Of a stretch of DNA of 64,000 nt, positions 37,789 to 47,391 are shown piece after piece. This stretch comes from an uncultured Bacteroidota bacterium (GTDB taxonomy: Bacteria > Bacteroidota > Bacteroidia > Flavobacteriales > Flavobacteriaceae). Numbering within the stretch: the stretch's first letter is position 1; each line of letters begins with the position of its first letter. The notes beneath the pieces were generated by a model. It made no database searches. It had not been told where the DNA came from and saw only the letters and a program-made list of their open reading frames with translations. Position numbers and translations under genes: made by a program. The DNA is taken from positions 1 to 64,000 of the forward strand of contig CACEKG010000001.1 of the NCBI GenBank assembly GCA_902560065.1, read 5' to 3'.

Positions 37789-39153
37789 ATGTTTTTAAAT
37801 AATAAATTTTCACTTTGGCTTTTACTTTTTTTATCTGTAATAATATATTTTTTAATAGGATTTTATATTGTAAGAGAAGAGTTTTTTATTTTAATAATCT
37901 CATTTATTTTTCTTTTTATATTTCAATTATATTTTCTTAAGCAAAAAATAAATTTAAGATCTGTATTTATTTTAGGTATAGTTTTTAGATTGAGTTTAAT
38001 AATTTCTATTCCCGAGTTATCCCAAGATTTTTCCAGATTCATATGGGATGGAAGCATTCAGATTCTTGGTGTAAATCCTTATTTATATAAACCTGAGACT
38101 TTGATCAACTTAGTCCAGTTTCCATTATCAGATTTCTTGTATTCAAAAATGGGTAATCTTAGCGCCATGAATTTTTCAAACTATCCCCCAATAAGTCAAT
38201 ATGTCTATTATATTTCAGGTTATTTTAATAATGGCGAAATAATAAAACCACTAATAACAATCAGGGTTGTTTATTTAATATCTGAAATCTTTCTTTTTTT
38301 CGGGTTAAAGAATCTATTAATAAAACTAAAGAAAAACCCTTTGTTAACAGGATGGTATTTTTTAAATCCAATGATAATAATTGAAACTATTGGAAACTTA
38401 CATGGGGAAATATTAATGATTTTATTTTTAATTTTTTCATTTTACTATCTTTTTGAAAAAAAAATATTTTTATCGAGTTTTTTTATGTCTTTATCGATAG
38501 CAACTAAATTACTTCCAATATTGATAGTACCAATTTTTTTTAATTATATAGGGTTAAGAAAATTTGTTAAGTTTATTTCTTATCTATTGTTGTTCTCTTT
38601 TCTAATTTGGTTTCCTCTAATTGAAAAAGAAGTAATATTAAACTTTTTAAACACAATATATCTTTGGTTTAATTCATTCGAATTTAATGCAAGTCTATAT
38701 TATATAATTCGATTTTTAGGTTTTAAAATTTTCGGATATAATTTAATTAAAACTATTTCATTATTTACACCATTTATTATAGTAATGCTAATTTGTTTTT
38801 TTACTTTCTATAAAACAAATAATAAAAAATCAATTCTCTTAAAAAACATACTGCTAGTTTATAGTATCTATTTTTTCATATCTACGACAGTTCATCCTTG
38901 GTATATTGTAAACCTTGTTATACTGGCTATTATTACAGGTTATCTTTATCCAATAATTTGGAGTTTTACCTCACTTTTAAGTTATTCAGCATACAAAAAT
39001 TCAGGTTTTGAAGAAGAGCCTTTATTAATATTTATTGAATATTTAATAGTTTATTTAGTTTTTATCTATGAGTTTAAGAAAAAACCGTTATTAAAACATA
39101 TTCATAAGACTAATTTCAGCTTTATTAAGATTCCTCCATTTTCCTCTGGGTAA
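37789..39153 (+). CDS. Polytopic membrane protein, GT-C/GT87-like mannosyltransferase
   Basis: Many TM segments, FRLSLIISIPELSQDFSRFIWDG, NPMIIIETIGNLHGE. Confidence 0.65.
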   Translation: MFLNNKFSLWLLLFLSVIIYFLIGFYIVREEFFILIISFIFLFIFQLYFLKQKINLRSVFILGIVFRLSLIISIPELSQDFSRFIWDGSIQILGVNPYLYKPETLINLVQFPLSDFLYSKMGNLSAMNFSNYPPISQYVYYISGYFNNGEIIKPLITIRVVYLISEIFLFFGLKNLLIKLKKNPLLTGWYFLNPMIIIETIGNLHGEILMILFLIFSFYYLFEKKIFLSSFFMSLSIATKLLPILIVPIFFNYIGLRKFVKFISYLLLFSFLIWFPLIEKEVILNFLNTIYLWFNSFEFNASLYYIIRFLGFKIFGYNLIKTISLFTPFIIVMLICFFTFYKTNNKKSILLKNILLVYSIYFFISTTVHPWYIVNLVILAIITGYLYPIIWSFTSLLSYSAYKNSGFEEEPLLIFIEYLIVYLVFIYEFKKKPLLKHIHKTNFSFIKIPPFSSG

Positions 39154-39819
39154 GTTTTTTTTTGTAATTGGGCCATAAATAACTCTATCTATTTGTTTAA
39201 TATTTAAATTATGACTTGAAAAGAATTTAATTAAAGTTACGGGTGAAGTTGAATAAACTTTAACGCCTAATTCTTTTTTAAATTTATTACCGATTTGACT
39301 GATAGATTCGAATTTAAACTTATCTTTTAAAAAATTATTTTTTTTTCTTATCTGACTAATATTTAATTCTGATATAGTTTTATCAAAAATTATATGATAG
39401 ACCATTTCAATTTTTTTGGAATTCATAATTTTATTTTTAAGCCTGATGTCATTTGTAAAAAAAAGTAGACCAGAACAAATTCTACTCATATCTTCAAAAA
39501 ATAATTTACTATTAGGCCTTGATTTAATTAGCTCATCTACAGATTTATTTAATTTCTTTTTTTTTAAATCAGCAATAAATCCTTTGGGCTTATTTAAAAT
39601 TAAATATTCTTTTTTTTCTGATTGAATTATTTGACCATCATAACAAACCTTATCATTTAAATTAATCTTGTACCCCATCTCTGTAATAATCTTTCCATTT
39701 ACAGATACCATTCCCATTGAGATGTGAGTATCTGCTTCCCTTCTCGAACAAATGCCTGAATTTGATATAAACTTATTTAACCTAATTAGATCGCTATTTT
39801 CAAACTCCGATTTTTTCAT
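39091..39819 (-). CDS. RsuA/RluB-family pseudouridine synthase homologue, probably catalytically inactive
   Basis: S4 domain IRLNKFISNSGICSRREADTHI and YLILNKPKGF, but the GRLDxxTxGLL motif is replaced by EDMSRICSGLL. Confidence 0.75.
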   Translation of the reverse strand: MKKSEFENSDLIRLNKFISNSGICSRREADTHISMGMVSVNGKIITEMGYKINLNDKVCYDGQIIQSEKKEYLILNKPKGFIADLKKKKLNKSVDELIKSRPNSKLFFEDMSRICSGLLFFTNDIRLKNKIMNSKKIEMVYHIIFDKTISELNISQIRKKNNFLKDKFKFESISQIGNKFKKELGVKVYSTSPVTLIKFFSSHNLNIKQIDRVIYGPITKKNLPRGKWRNLNKAEISLMNMF

Positions 39820-40706
39820 TAATAGTTAAAATTTAATAGTGAAATACTTAAAATCCCAATTAAAATCCAAGCTTTCAATAAATTATGAATTATTAAATAA
39901 ATTTCATCTTTATTGTATAACCACAGAAGTAAAAGAACACTTAAAAAAAATGGAATACATAAAATAAAGTAATAACTCATTAACCCTAAATCTTCAATAA
40001 TTAGATAATAAACTGGGATGAAAATAATTAAAATTAGAAAAGAAAAAATAATCTTTGTAATTCTACTGTCATAGACTGCAGGTATAGTTTTATAACTATA
40101 AACAATATCTCCTTTAAGACTTCCTAAATCTTTAATTAAATCTTTTGAAAATATTAAAAAAAATAAATAACTGGCAAAACAAAAAATTATGTAATTAAAA
40201 TTTTTAAAATAAACAGAAAGAGCTAAAAAAGGCATAATCATAAGAATTGACAGAAAAAAATTACTTAACCAAAATGAGCGTTTAATAAAGTTGCTATAGA
40301 AATAAATTCCTAATATGTAAATAGAAAAAAATATTAAAGAATAAGATGAGATTTGAGTAGCTATAATTAATGCTAAAAAATTTAAAATAATATAAATTAA
40401 AAATTGATTTTTTTTTGAAATTAGATTTTCTATGAAAAATTTATTAGGCCTGTTTAATTTATCCTTAGGAGAATCAAAAAAATTATTGATTATATATCCT
40501 GCTGAAGAAGATAATGCTGTTGCTAAAACTATAAATAAAAAATTAATATCAAAAAAAAGAGTTTTCCAAGATTGAAAGGGGTCGAATATGTATTTAGCAG
40601 TCATGTATTGAGCAATAATTAAAATAAAAATATTATAACCTCTTACTATACTAAAAAGACTTAAAACTTTATAAAAATTGATGTTAATTAAACCAAACGT
40701 GCTCAT
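39819..40706 (-). CDS. UbiA-family prenyltransferase
   Basis: NNFFDSPKDKLNRPNKF (Asp-rich motif), multi-TM, LIKDLGSLKGD. Confidence 0.85.
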   Translation of the reverse strand: MSTFGLININFYKVLSLFSIVRGYNIFILIIAQYMTAKYIFDPFQSWKTLFFDINFLFIVLATALSSSAGYIINNFFDSPKDKLNRPNKFFIENLISKKNQFLIYIILNFLALIIATQISSYSLIFFSIYILGIYFYSNFIKRSFWLSNFFLSILMIMPFLALSVYFKNFNYIIFCFASYLFFLIFSKDLIKDLGSLKGDIVYSYKTIPAVYDSRITKIIFSFLILIIFIPVYYLIIEDLGLMSYYFILCIPFFLSVLLLLWLYNKDEIYLIIHNLLKAWILIGILSISLLNFNY

Positions 40707-40711
40707 TTAAA

Positions 40712-41641
40712 TCAAAAGTTATAAACCAATTCAAGATTATAATTATTCAAGACCTTTTTTGTTGCTTCATAATCTCTCGTAAATCCCAATAAATATCCAC
40801 CTCCTCCAGAGCCGCACAATTTTAAATAATATAAATTTGAATCAATACCTTGCTTCCATAAGTTTCTAAATGAATTTGGTATCATGGGTTTGAAGTTATT
40901 TAATACAATAGATGATAACATCTTTAAATTATCAAAAAGAGATTTTATATCACCTTTCAAAAAGTTTTCAATGCAAAAATCAGAGTATTTAATGAATTCA
41001 TTCCTTATCATTAAATTAAAACTTTCATTTTTCATATTTTTCATGAACAATGAGACCATTGGTCTTGTCTCACTTTGGGAACCACTGTTTAATAAAAAAA
41101 CTGCTCCTTTACCATTTAATTTTTGAGATGGAATACCAATTGTTTCAATATTGTTTGCAGAGTTGATTAAAATTGGAAGACTTAGATAACTGTTTAATGG
41201 ATCTAAACCTGAAGATCTACCATGAAAAAAAGATTCCATCTTTGAAAAAATATTTTTTAAAATAATTAACTTTTCTTTTGTCAAATTTTCCAAAACAGTA
41301 ATTTTATTAAAAGCGTATTTATCGTAAATTGATGCAACTAAAGCCCCACTACTTCCTACTCCATAGCCCTTTGGAATACTACTATCAAAATACATATTTA
41401 AAGACAAATCCTTGTCAAATTTTTTCCAGTCTAAATGAACAACCCTGGGAGAAATCTCTTTTAAATATTTTGCAAAATCAATAAGAGTTTTATTAGATTC
41501 AATTATGTAATCAGTTTTATTTTTAGGAATTTTTAAAGCACCTCTATAAAAGTTATATGGAATAGATAACCCCTTTGAGTCTTCAATTATTCCATACTCT
41601 CCAAAAAGTAAAATTTTTGCAAAAAATAAAGGTCCTTTCAT
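40712..41641 (-). CDS. mvk: Mevalonate kinase (GHMP kinase)
   Basis: KILLFGEYGII, SIPKGYGVGSSGALVA, KLCGSGGGGYLLGF; adjacent to mvaD. Confidence 0.85.
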   Translation of the reverse strand: MKGPLFFAKILLFGEYGIIEDSKGLSIPYNFYRGALKIPKNKTDYIIESNKTLIDFAKYLKEISPRVVHLDWKKFDKDLSLNMYFDSSIPKGYGVGSSGALVASIYDKYAFNKITVLENLTKEKLIILKNIFSKMESFFHGRSSGLDPLNSYLSLPILINSANNIETIGIPSQKLNGKGAVFLLNSGSQSETRPMVSLFMKNMKNESFNLMIRNEFIKYSDFCIENFLKGDIKSLFDNLKMLSSIVLNNFKPMIPNSFRNLWKQGIDSNLYYLKLCGSGGGGYLLGFTRDYEATKKVLNNYNLELVYNF

Positions 41642-41653
41642 TGTGTTGTAAAA

Positions 41654-42736
41654 TTATATTTTTTTTGCTCCCTCACCTACTTTATCTAAAATGAATTTTC
41701 CGTTTTTACAATGGTTAATTAGCTCGGAATTAATAAAATCTAAAACTTTACTTGAAAAATTTTCTGGATATAATAAATGAAGATTTGGACCTGCATCCAA
41801 AGTGAAACAAATAGGTGTTTTAGTAATTTCTCTAAAATCAATAATTTTATTGATAACATACAATGTTTCAGGCTTAATTAATATATAACTAGGGTTTGAT
41901 GTCATCATTAATGCATGAAGAGAAAGAGCTTCTAATTCAACAATTTTAATAAAACCTTCAAGGTCTCCAGTTTTTAATATATGCATCAATGAATCAAGAT
42001 TTTTATTAGATTGAATAATTCTTTGATTTGAAAAAGGGTGATTTTTCATAAGCTCATGACCCATAGAACTTGAAATTTTCTTCTTTTTATCATCTATAAT
42101 TAATATAGTATCTCTATAAGTTTTAAAAACATCGTGAATACTTCTTCCAAATTCTACAGCATAATAGTCGTTACTGTTCTTTAATAATGGAGAATATCCC
42201 CATAAACAAATTGGACCATTAATACTTCTTGAAGCACTTCCTGAGCCTAGTCTACTCAAAAAAGAGGCTTTATTATTAAAATAATCTAATTTCATTTTAG
42301 GAAAAAGACTTTTTTCTATATCCATAAGACACAATGATAAAGAGGCCATAAATGATGCTGAAGAAGCTATTCCGCTGCTATGAGGAAATGAATTCTTACT
42401 TTTAATTTGAAAATAAAAATTTCTTACCCATGGAACATATTTATAAATTCTTTTAAAAAAAAGTTCAATTTTAGAATCAAATTCTTTTTTAGGATTACCA
42501 TCAAATGAATAATCAAAATCTACAAATTCTTTTTTTCTTTTTTTTGCAAAGTAAATTACTTCTGTTTCGGTAACACAGTCCGAAAGGGTGAAACTAATGG
42601 ATGGATTTTCAGGTAGCTGAACACTTTTTTTTCCCCAATATTTTACTAAAGCAATATTACTTGGAGCTATCCACTTTACTTTTCCATCAATTAATTGATT
42701 AGATTCATAAATAAAATCATTTTCTTTCATCTGCAA
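41654..42736 (-). CDS. mvaD: Diphosphomevalonate decarboxylase
   Basis: APSNIALVKYWGKK, SFPHSSGIASSASFMA, RLGSGSASRSINGPICLWG. Confidence 0.92.
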   Translation of the reverse strand: MQMKENDFIYESNQLIDGKVKWIAPSNIALVKYWGKKSVQLPENPSISFTLSDCVTETEVIYFAKKRKKEFVDFDYSFDGNPKKEFDSKIELFFKRIYKYVPWVRNFYFQIKSKNSFPHSSGIASSASFMASLSLCLMDIEKSLFPKMKLDYFNNKASFLSRLGSGSASRSINGPICLWGYSPLLKNSNDYYAVEFGRSIHDVFKTYRDTILIIDDKKKKISSSMGHELMKNHPFSNQRIIQSNKNLDSLMHILKTGDLEGFIKIVELEALSLHALMMTSNPSYILIKPETLYVINKIIDFREITKTPICFTLDAGPNLHLLYPENFSSKVLDFINSELINHCKNGKFILDKVGEGAKKI

Positions 42737-43505
42737 GCAAAGATTTTAAATTAATTACTCTGTCTGGAAAGTCAGTAATAATTCCATCAACACCTAAATT
42801 TATTATTCTTTTAATTTGATTTATTTCATTTACAGTCCAAGCATTTATAATCAAATTCTCTGATTTAATTTTTTTTACAACTTTTTTATTTAATAATTTA
42901 AAATCAATATTTATTGCTTTTGCATTTATTTTTTTCGCTTGAATTATAGCCATTTCTAAAGGTTTAATTTCAACTAAAACAGCTGTTTGAATATCTTTAT
43001 CTAAATCATGAATTATTTCAAGTTCATTCCAATTAAAACTTGAAATTGAAATATTATCAATTAACTGCTTTTTATCTGAAAAAATAGATTTTACTAATTT
43101 ATATGTTGGTTTTGCAGTATTTAAACCTTTTAATTCAATATTTAAATGAACTCTATTGTTAATAAACTTAATTACCTCTTCAAGTGTTGGAATTTTATGA
43201 TTGTTAAAAACCTCAATTTTTTTTATCGAATCTAAAGTCAATGACTCAATAAAAGCATTAGAGTTTGTTAGGCGAGAAAGGTTTTTATCATGAAATACAA
43301 CTAATTCTCCAGATTTACACAAAAAAACGTCAACTTCCACAGCATCAACTCCAAAACTTATTGCTTTATCTATTGAAGGTATTGTGTTTTCAACTTCATG
43401 ACCTGCAGCTCCTCGGTGACCAATTACCATTAATTTTTCATTTGAAATACATGAGAAAAATAAAAATATAAAACTCCATCTACAAGTAAAAAAAATTTTT
43501 CTCAT
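42717..43505 (-). CDS. Glycerophosphodiester phosphodiesterase
   Basis: MVIGHRGAAGHEVENTIPSIDKAI, VEVDVFLCKSGELVVFHD, GVDGIITDFPD. Confidence 0.92.
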   Translation of the reverse strand: MRKIFFTCRWSFIFLFFSCISNEKLMVIGHRGAAGHEVENTIPSIDKAISFGVDAVEVDVFLCKSGELVVFHDKNLSRLTNSNAFIESLTLDSIKKIEVFNNHKIPTLEEVIKFINNRVHLNIELKGLNTAKPTYKLVKSIFSDKKQLIDNISISSFNWNELEIIHDLDKDIQTAVLVEIKPLEMAIIQAKKINAKAINIDFKLLNKKVVKKIKSENLIINAWTVNEINQIKRIINLGVDGIITDFPDRVINLKSLLADERK

Positions 43506-43511
43506 GACAAA

Positions 43512-43832
43512 TTAATTTGGAGCTATTTTAATTTCAAGCCCTTCTAATTCAGATGTAATAAATAATTGACAACCCAATCTACTATTTTTTTTTACATAAA
43601 AAGATTCAGATAACATTGCTATTTCATCTTCATTTTTATCTGGTAATTTATGATCACTAATAATATAACATTGACAAGAAGAGCACATTGCCATTCCTCC
43701 ACAAGTTCCCTCAACACCAATATTATTCATTTTACATACCTCCATTAAATTTAGATTCATATCCAGTGGAGCTTGAATAATATGAGTTTTACCTTTCCTA
43801 TCGATAATATTTAATTTAATGTCTTTATTCAT
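43512..43832 (-). CDS. 2Fe-2S ferredoxin
   Basis: Cluster ligands GTCGGMAMCSSCQCY ... LGCQL. Confidence 0.92.
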   Translation of the reverse strand: MNKDIKLNIIDRKGKTHIIQAPLDMNLNLMEVCKMNNIGVEGTCGGMAMCSSCQCYIISDHKLPDKNEDEIAMLSESFYVKKNSRLGCQLFITSELEGLEIKIAPN

Positions 43833-43835
43833 TTA

Positions 43836-44888
43836 CTATTTAATAGCCTTTATAGTAGACTTTGGTGATTCTTTTTTTGATCCATCAAAGCCATGAATTC
43901 CTGTTACTGTAGTATATTTTAAAACATTTTTTTTATTTGGATGAATTCTTTTAAAAGCACTTTGGCACATTAAAGTAGCTTCGTGAAATCCACATAATAT
44001 TAGTTTTAATTTCCCTGGATAAGTATTTATGTCTCCTATAGCATATACTCCAGGAATATTTGTTTGATAATCAAGAGAATTATTTACTTTAATAGAATTA
44101 TTTTCAATTTCTAGACCCCAATCAGATAATGGTCCTAATTTGGGTGTTAATCCAAATAGAGGTATAAAATAATCAGTTTCTACATTTTTAAAAACACCCT
44201 CTTTTTGAATTAAAACTTCTTTAAGTTTATTATCACCTTTAATAGAATTTATTTCAGCTGGTGTAATAACATCAATTACTCCTTTATTTTTTAATGTTTG
44301 AACTTTTTCGACTGAATCAAAGGCTCCTCTAAATTCATTTCTTCTGTGAACTAAAGTTAAACTTCTAGCTTTATCACTTAAAAAAATTGTCCAATCTAAT
44401 GCAGAATCACCTCCACCAGCGATTACAACTTTTTTATCATTATACTTTTCAGGATCTTTAATAATATAATCAATTCCTTTACCCTCATAATTTTCAATAT
44501 TATCAATTAATGGTTTTCTTGGTTCAAAACATCCTAAACCTCCTGCTATAGCAATAATTGAAGATTTAACTTTAGTGCCTTTATTTGTGGTTGTAATAAA
44601 TTGATTTTCAGAAATTTTATCCATTTTTAAAACTTTTTCTCCTAATGTATAAGTTGGATTAAATGGTCTGATTTGTTCAAGTAATTTATCTACAAGATCT
44701 CCTGCTAGTATTTCAGGTTGAGAAGGTATGTCGTAAATCGGTTTTTTTGGATAAATTTCAGAACATTGTCCACCAGGAACTGGCAAGGAATCAATTAAAT
44801 GACATTTTAATTTTAATAAACCTGCTTCAAAGACAGTAAAAAGACCTGTTGGGCCAGCTCCAATAATTAATATATCCGTTTTAATCAT
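43836..44888 (-). CDS. Ferredoxin-NADP reductase (thioredoxin-reductase-like)
   Basis: IIGAGPTGLFTVFEAGLL, VVIAGGGDSALDW, GVYAIGDINTYPGKLKLILCGFHEA. Confidence 0.9.
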   Translation of the reverse strand: MIKTDILIIGAGPTGLFTVFEAGLLKLKCHLIDSLPVPGGQCSEIYPKKPIYDIPSQPEILAGDLVDKLLEQIRPFNPTYTLGEKVLKMDKISENQFITTTNKGTKVKSSIIAIAGGLGCFEPRKPLIDNIENYEGKGIDYIIKDPEKYNDKKVVIAGGGDSALDWTIFLSDKARSLTLVHRRNEFRGAFDSVEKVQTLKNKGVIDVITPAEINSIKGDNKLKEVLIQKEGVFKNVETDYFIPLFGLTPKLGPLSDWGLEIENNSIKVNNSLDYQTNIPGVYAIGDINTYPGKLKLILCGFHEATLMCQSAFKRIHPNKKNVLKYTTVTGIHGFDGSKKESPKSTIKAIK

Positions 44889-44890
44889 TT

Positions 44891-45139
44891 TTAATCATGA
44901 TCTTCAACACCAACAACTCTTTCAATTTGAGGAACATATTTCTTTATTGTCATTTCCACACCAGTTTTTAAAGTCATTTGATTAACACTACAACCAACAC
45001 AGGCTCCATGAAGTTTTACATTAACAATTCTGTCATTATCAATTGATACTAGGGAAATATCTCCACCGTCAGAAGCTAAAAAGGGTCTTATTTCATCTAG
45101 TGCTTTTAATACTTTTTCTTTTATTTCTTTTGAATTCAT
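44891..45139 (-). CDS. NifU-like C-terminal domain protein
   Basis: RPFLASDGGDISLV, LHGACVGCSVNQMTLK. Confidence 0.92.
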   Translation of the reverse strand: MNSKEIKEKVLKALDEIRPFLASDGGDISLVSIDNDRIVNVKLHGACVGCSVNQMTLKTGVEMTIKKYVPQIERVVGVEDHD

Positions 45140-45143
45140 AATT

Positions 45144-46274
45144 TTATTTTATAGCATCACATCCAACCATATTAGTAATTTTTACAGCCTTAGTTGGAGG
45201 TAAGCTTTTATTTCTTTTAATTAATTGGGAAACTAAATTTCGTGAAATTAATTTAAATTTTTCAGCTAATTCAGTATTTTTCTGTAGAGCAACTGGATGA
45301 CCAAAATCTGATGCTTCTCTTATACTCTGAATAATTGGAACTCCACCTAAAAAAGGAACATTTTTGTCGTTAGCTAAATACTCAGCTCCCTTTTTTCCAA
45401 AGATATAATATTTATTATCTGGCAGTTCATCTGGAGTAAAATAACTCATGTTTTCAACTATACCTAAAACAGGCACCTTAATACTTTCTTGTTGAAACAT
45501 TGCAATTCCTTTTTTTGCATCTGATAAAGCAACATTTTGTGGTGTACTCACAACAATGGCCCCATTCAATGGTAGAGATTGAACTATACTTAAATGAATA
45601 TCACCTGTTCCAGGAGGTAAATCAATTAGGAGAAAATCTAACTCTCCCCATGCAGCATCAAAAATCATTTGATTTAAAGCTTTAGAAGCCATAGGTCCTC
45701 TCCAAATTACAGCCTGATCCGGTTTAGTAAAAAATCCAATTGACAAAACTTTTAATCCATAATTTTCAATAGGCTTCATTTTAGATTTTCCTTCCACATT
45801 TACAGATAAAGGTTTTGACCCTTCAATATCTAACATTGTTGGTATTGATGGTCCATATATATCCGCATCTAATATACCTACCTTGCAACCCATCTCTGCA
45901 AGTGTAATAGCAATATTTACAGTAATTGTTGACTTTCCAACCCCACCTTTACCTGAAGATATAGCAATTATTGAATCAATCCCTTTAATAGGTTTTCCTT
46001 TTATTAAATTATCTGGTTTTTTATCAACTAAAACCTGAAACTTAATATTAATTTTAGCTTTTTCATAAACATTTTTATGAATAGCTTTTAAAATTTCAAC
46101 CTCCACTTTTTTTCTTGCTTGTAAGCTAGGGTTTTTTACTAATAAATCAATATCAACTTGATCTCCAAAAACCATAACATTTTTAATATAACCAGAATCA
46201 AAAATATTTTGTTTTTCTCCTGAAAAACTAATTAGTTTTAAAGTTTCTAAAATTGATTTTTTATCAATTTTCAT
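45144..46274 (-). CDS. Mrp/NBP35-type Fe-S carrier P-loop ATPase
   Basis: ISSGKGGVGKSTITVN, LDADIYGPSIPTML, DLPPGTGDIHLSI. Confidence 0.93.
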   Translation of the reverse strand: MKIDKKSILETLKLISFSGEKQNIFDSGYIKNVMVFGDQVDIDLLVKNPSLQARKKVEVEILKAIHKNVYEKAKINIKFQVLVDKKPDNLIKGKPIKGIDSIIAISSGKGGVGKSTITVNIAITLAEMGCKVGILDADIYGPSIPTMLDIEGSKPLSVNVEGKSKMKPIENYGLKVLSIGFFTKPDQAVIWRGPMASKALNQMIFDAAWGELDFLLIDLPPGTGDIHLSIVQSLPLNGAIVVSTPQNVALSDAKKGIAMFQQESIKVPVLGIVENMSYFTPDELPDNKYYIFGKKGAEYLANDKNVPFLGGVPIIQSIREASDFGHPVALQKNTELAEKFKLISRNLVSQLIKRNKSLPPTKAVKITNMVGCDAIK

Positions 46275-46351
46275 TAATTAATTTTTACTTATAATTACTT
46301 TTACAAATATACTGCTAAGTAATTAAACTATAAAGTAAAAGGCTTTTACAA

Positions 46352-46684
46352 TCAAAGATTTTCAGAAGGATCCCAAAAATAATTTTCAAAATCAACTATA
46401 ACATTATTTTCTACTTTTATTCCCTCATTTTCGAGTAATTCCTGCATTAGATTTGATCCTGGAAAATGATGTTTTCCAGTAAGCATACCCTTTCTATTTA
46501 CCACTCTATGTGCAGGAATATCATTATTAGAATGGGAGTTATTCATTGCCCATCCGACAACTCTTGAACTTTGAGGAGACCCAAGATAGTTAGCTATAGC
46601 TCCATATGAGGTAACTTTTCCAAAAGGAATATTTTTAACAACAATATAAACCCTCTCAAAAAAATCAAGATTATTTAAATTCAT
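46352..46684 (-). CDS. Alkyltransferase-like (ATL) MGMT-family protein
   Basis: IPFGKVTSYGAIANYLG, IPAHRVVNRKGMLTGK; catalytic PCHR is PAHR. Confidence 0.85.
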   Translation of the reverse strand: MNLNNLDFFERVYIVVKNIPFGKVTSYGAIANYLGSPQSSRVVGWAMNNSHSNNDIPAHRVVNRKGMLTGKHHFPGSNLMQELLENEGIKVENNVIVDFENYFWDPSENL

Positions 46685-46687
46685 TTA

Positions 46688-47359
46688 TTATAATTTAAAT
46701 TTAATATACTTTATGCTTTTTCCTTCTTTTAAAAAATTTTTTTCATAGAATGTTTTTATTGCAACTGCATCAGGGGGAGTATTTGGGTTATTATATATGT
46801 CATGATGAGCGAAAATAATATTGCCAGGGTAATTTTTTAAAACGCCAAGTGTATAACCAAATAAAAATTCACTATCTGTCTTAATATGAATAAGGGCATC
46901 TTTTTTAACTATTTTTTTGTATTTATCCAAAAAATCTGGATGAACTAAAATATGTCTATTTCTTTTATATTTTAATTGAGGATCTGGAAATGTAATCCAA
47001 ATTTCGTCAATTTCATTCTTACTAAAACAATACTCAATTAGTTCAATTTGAGTTCTTAAAAAAGCTATGTTTTTAATATTCTCATCAATAGCTGTTTTAG
47101 CACCTCTCCAAAATCTAGCTCCCTTAATATCTATTCCAATGCAATTAAATTTTTCTTTTTTTGAGGCCATATATAAACTATATTCTCCTTTACCACAACC
47201 AAGTTCTAATATTAATGGATTACTATTTTTAAAATATTTTTTTTTCCAATTTCCTTTCATGTCAAATAAATCATTATTTAAAACAGATCTTTTGGGTTGA
47301 AAAACATTATTAAATGTTTCATTTTCCTTAAACCTTTTTAATTTGTTTTTACTTCCCAA
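46688..47359 (-). CDS. trmB: tRNA (guanine-N7-)-methyltransferase
   Basis: LILELGCGKGEYSLYMA, IWITFPDPQLKYKRNRHILVHPDFLDKY. Confidence 0.92.
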   Translation of the reverse strand: MGSKNKLKRFKENETFNNVFQPKRSVLNNDLFDMKGNWKKKYFKNSNPLILELGCGKGEYSLYMASKKEKFNCIGIDIKGARFWRGAKTAIDENIKNIAFLRTQIELIEYCFSKNEIDEIWITFPDPQLKYKRNRHILVHPDFLDKYKKIVKKDALIHIKTDSEFLFGYTLGVLKNYPGNIIFAHHDIYNNPNTPPDAVAIKTFYEKNFLKEGKSIKYIKFKL

Positions 47360-47391
47360 AAAAATAAAATTTAAATTAATCTTTATTGTTG

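Noticed and set aside
41654-42736. Possible phosphomevalonate (rather than diphosphomevalonate) decarboxylase
   Set aside because: The canonical diphosphomevalonate decarboxylase motifs look intact; substrate specificity cannot be judged from sequence reading alone.
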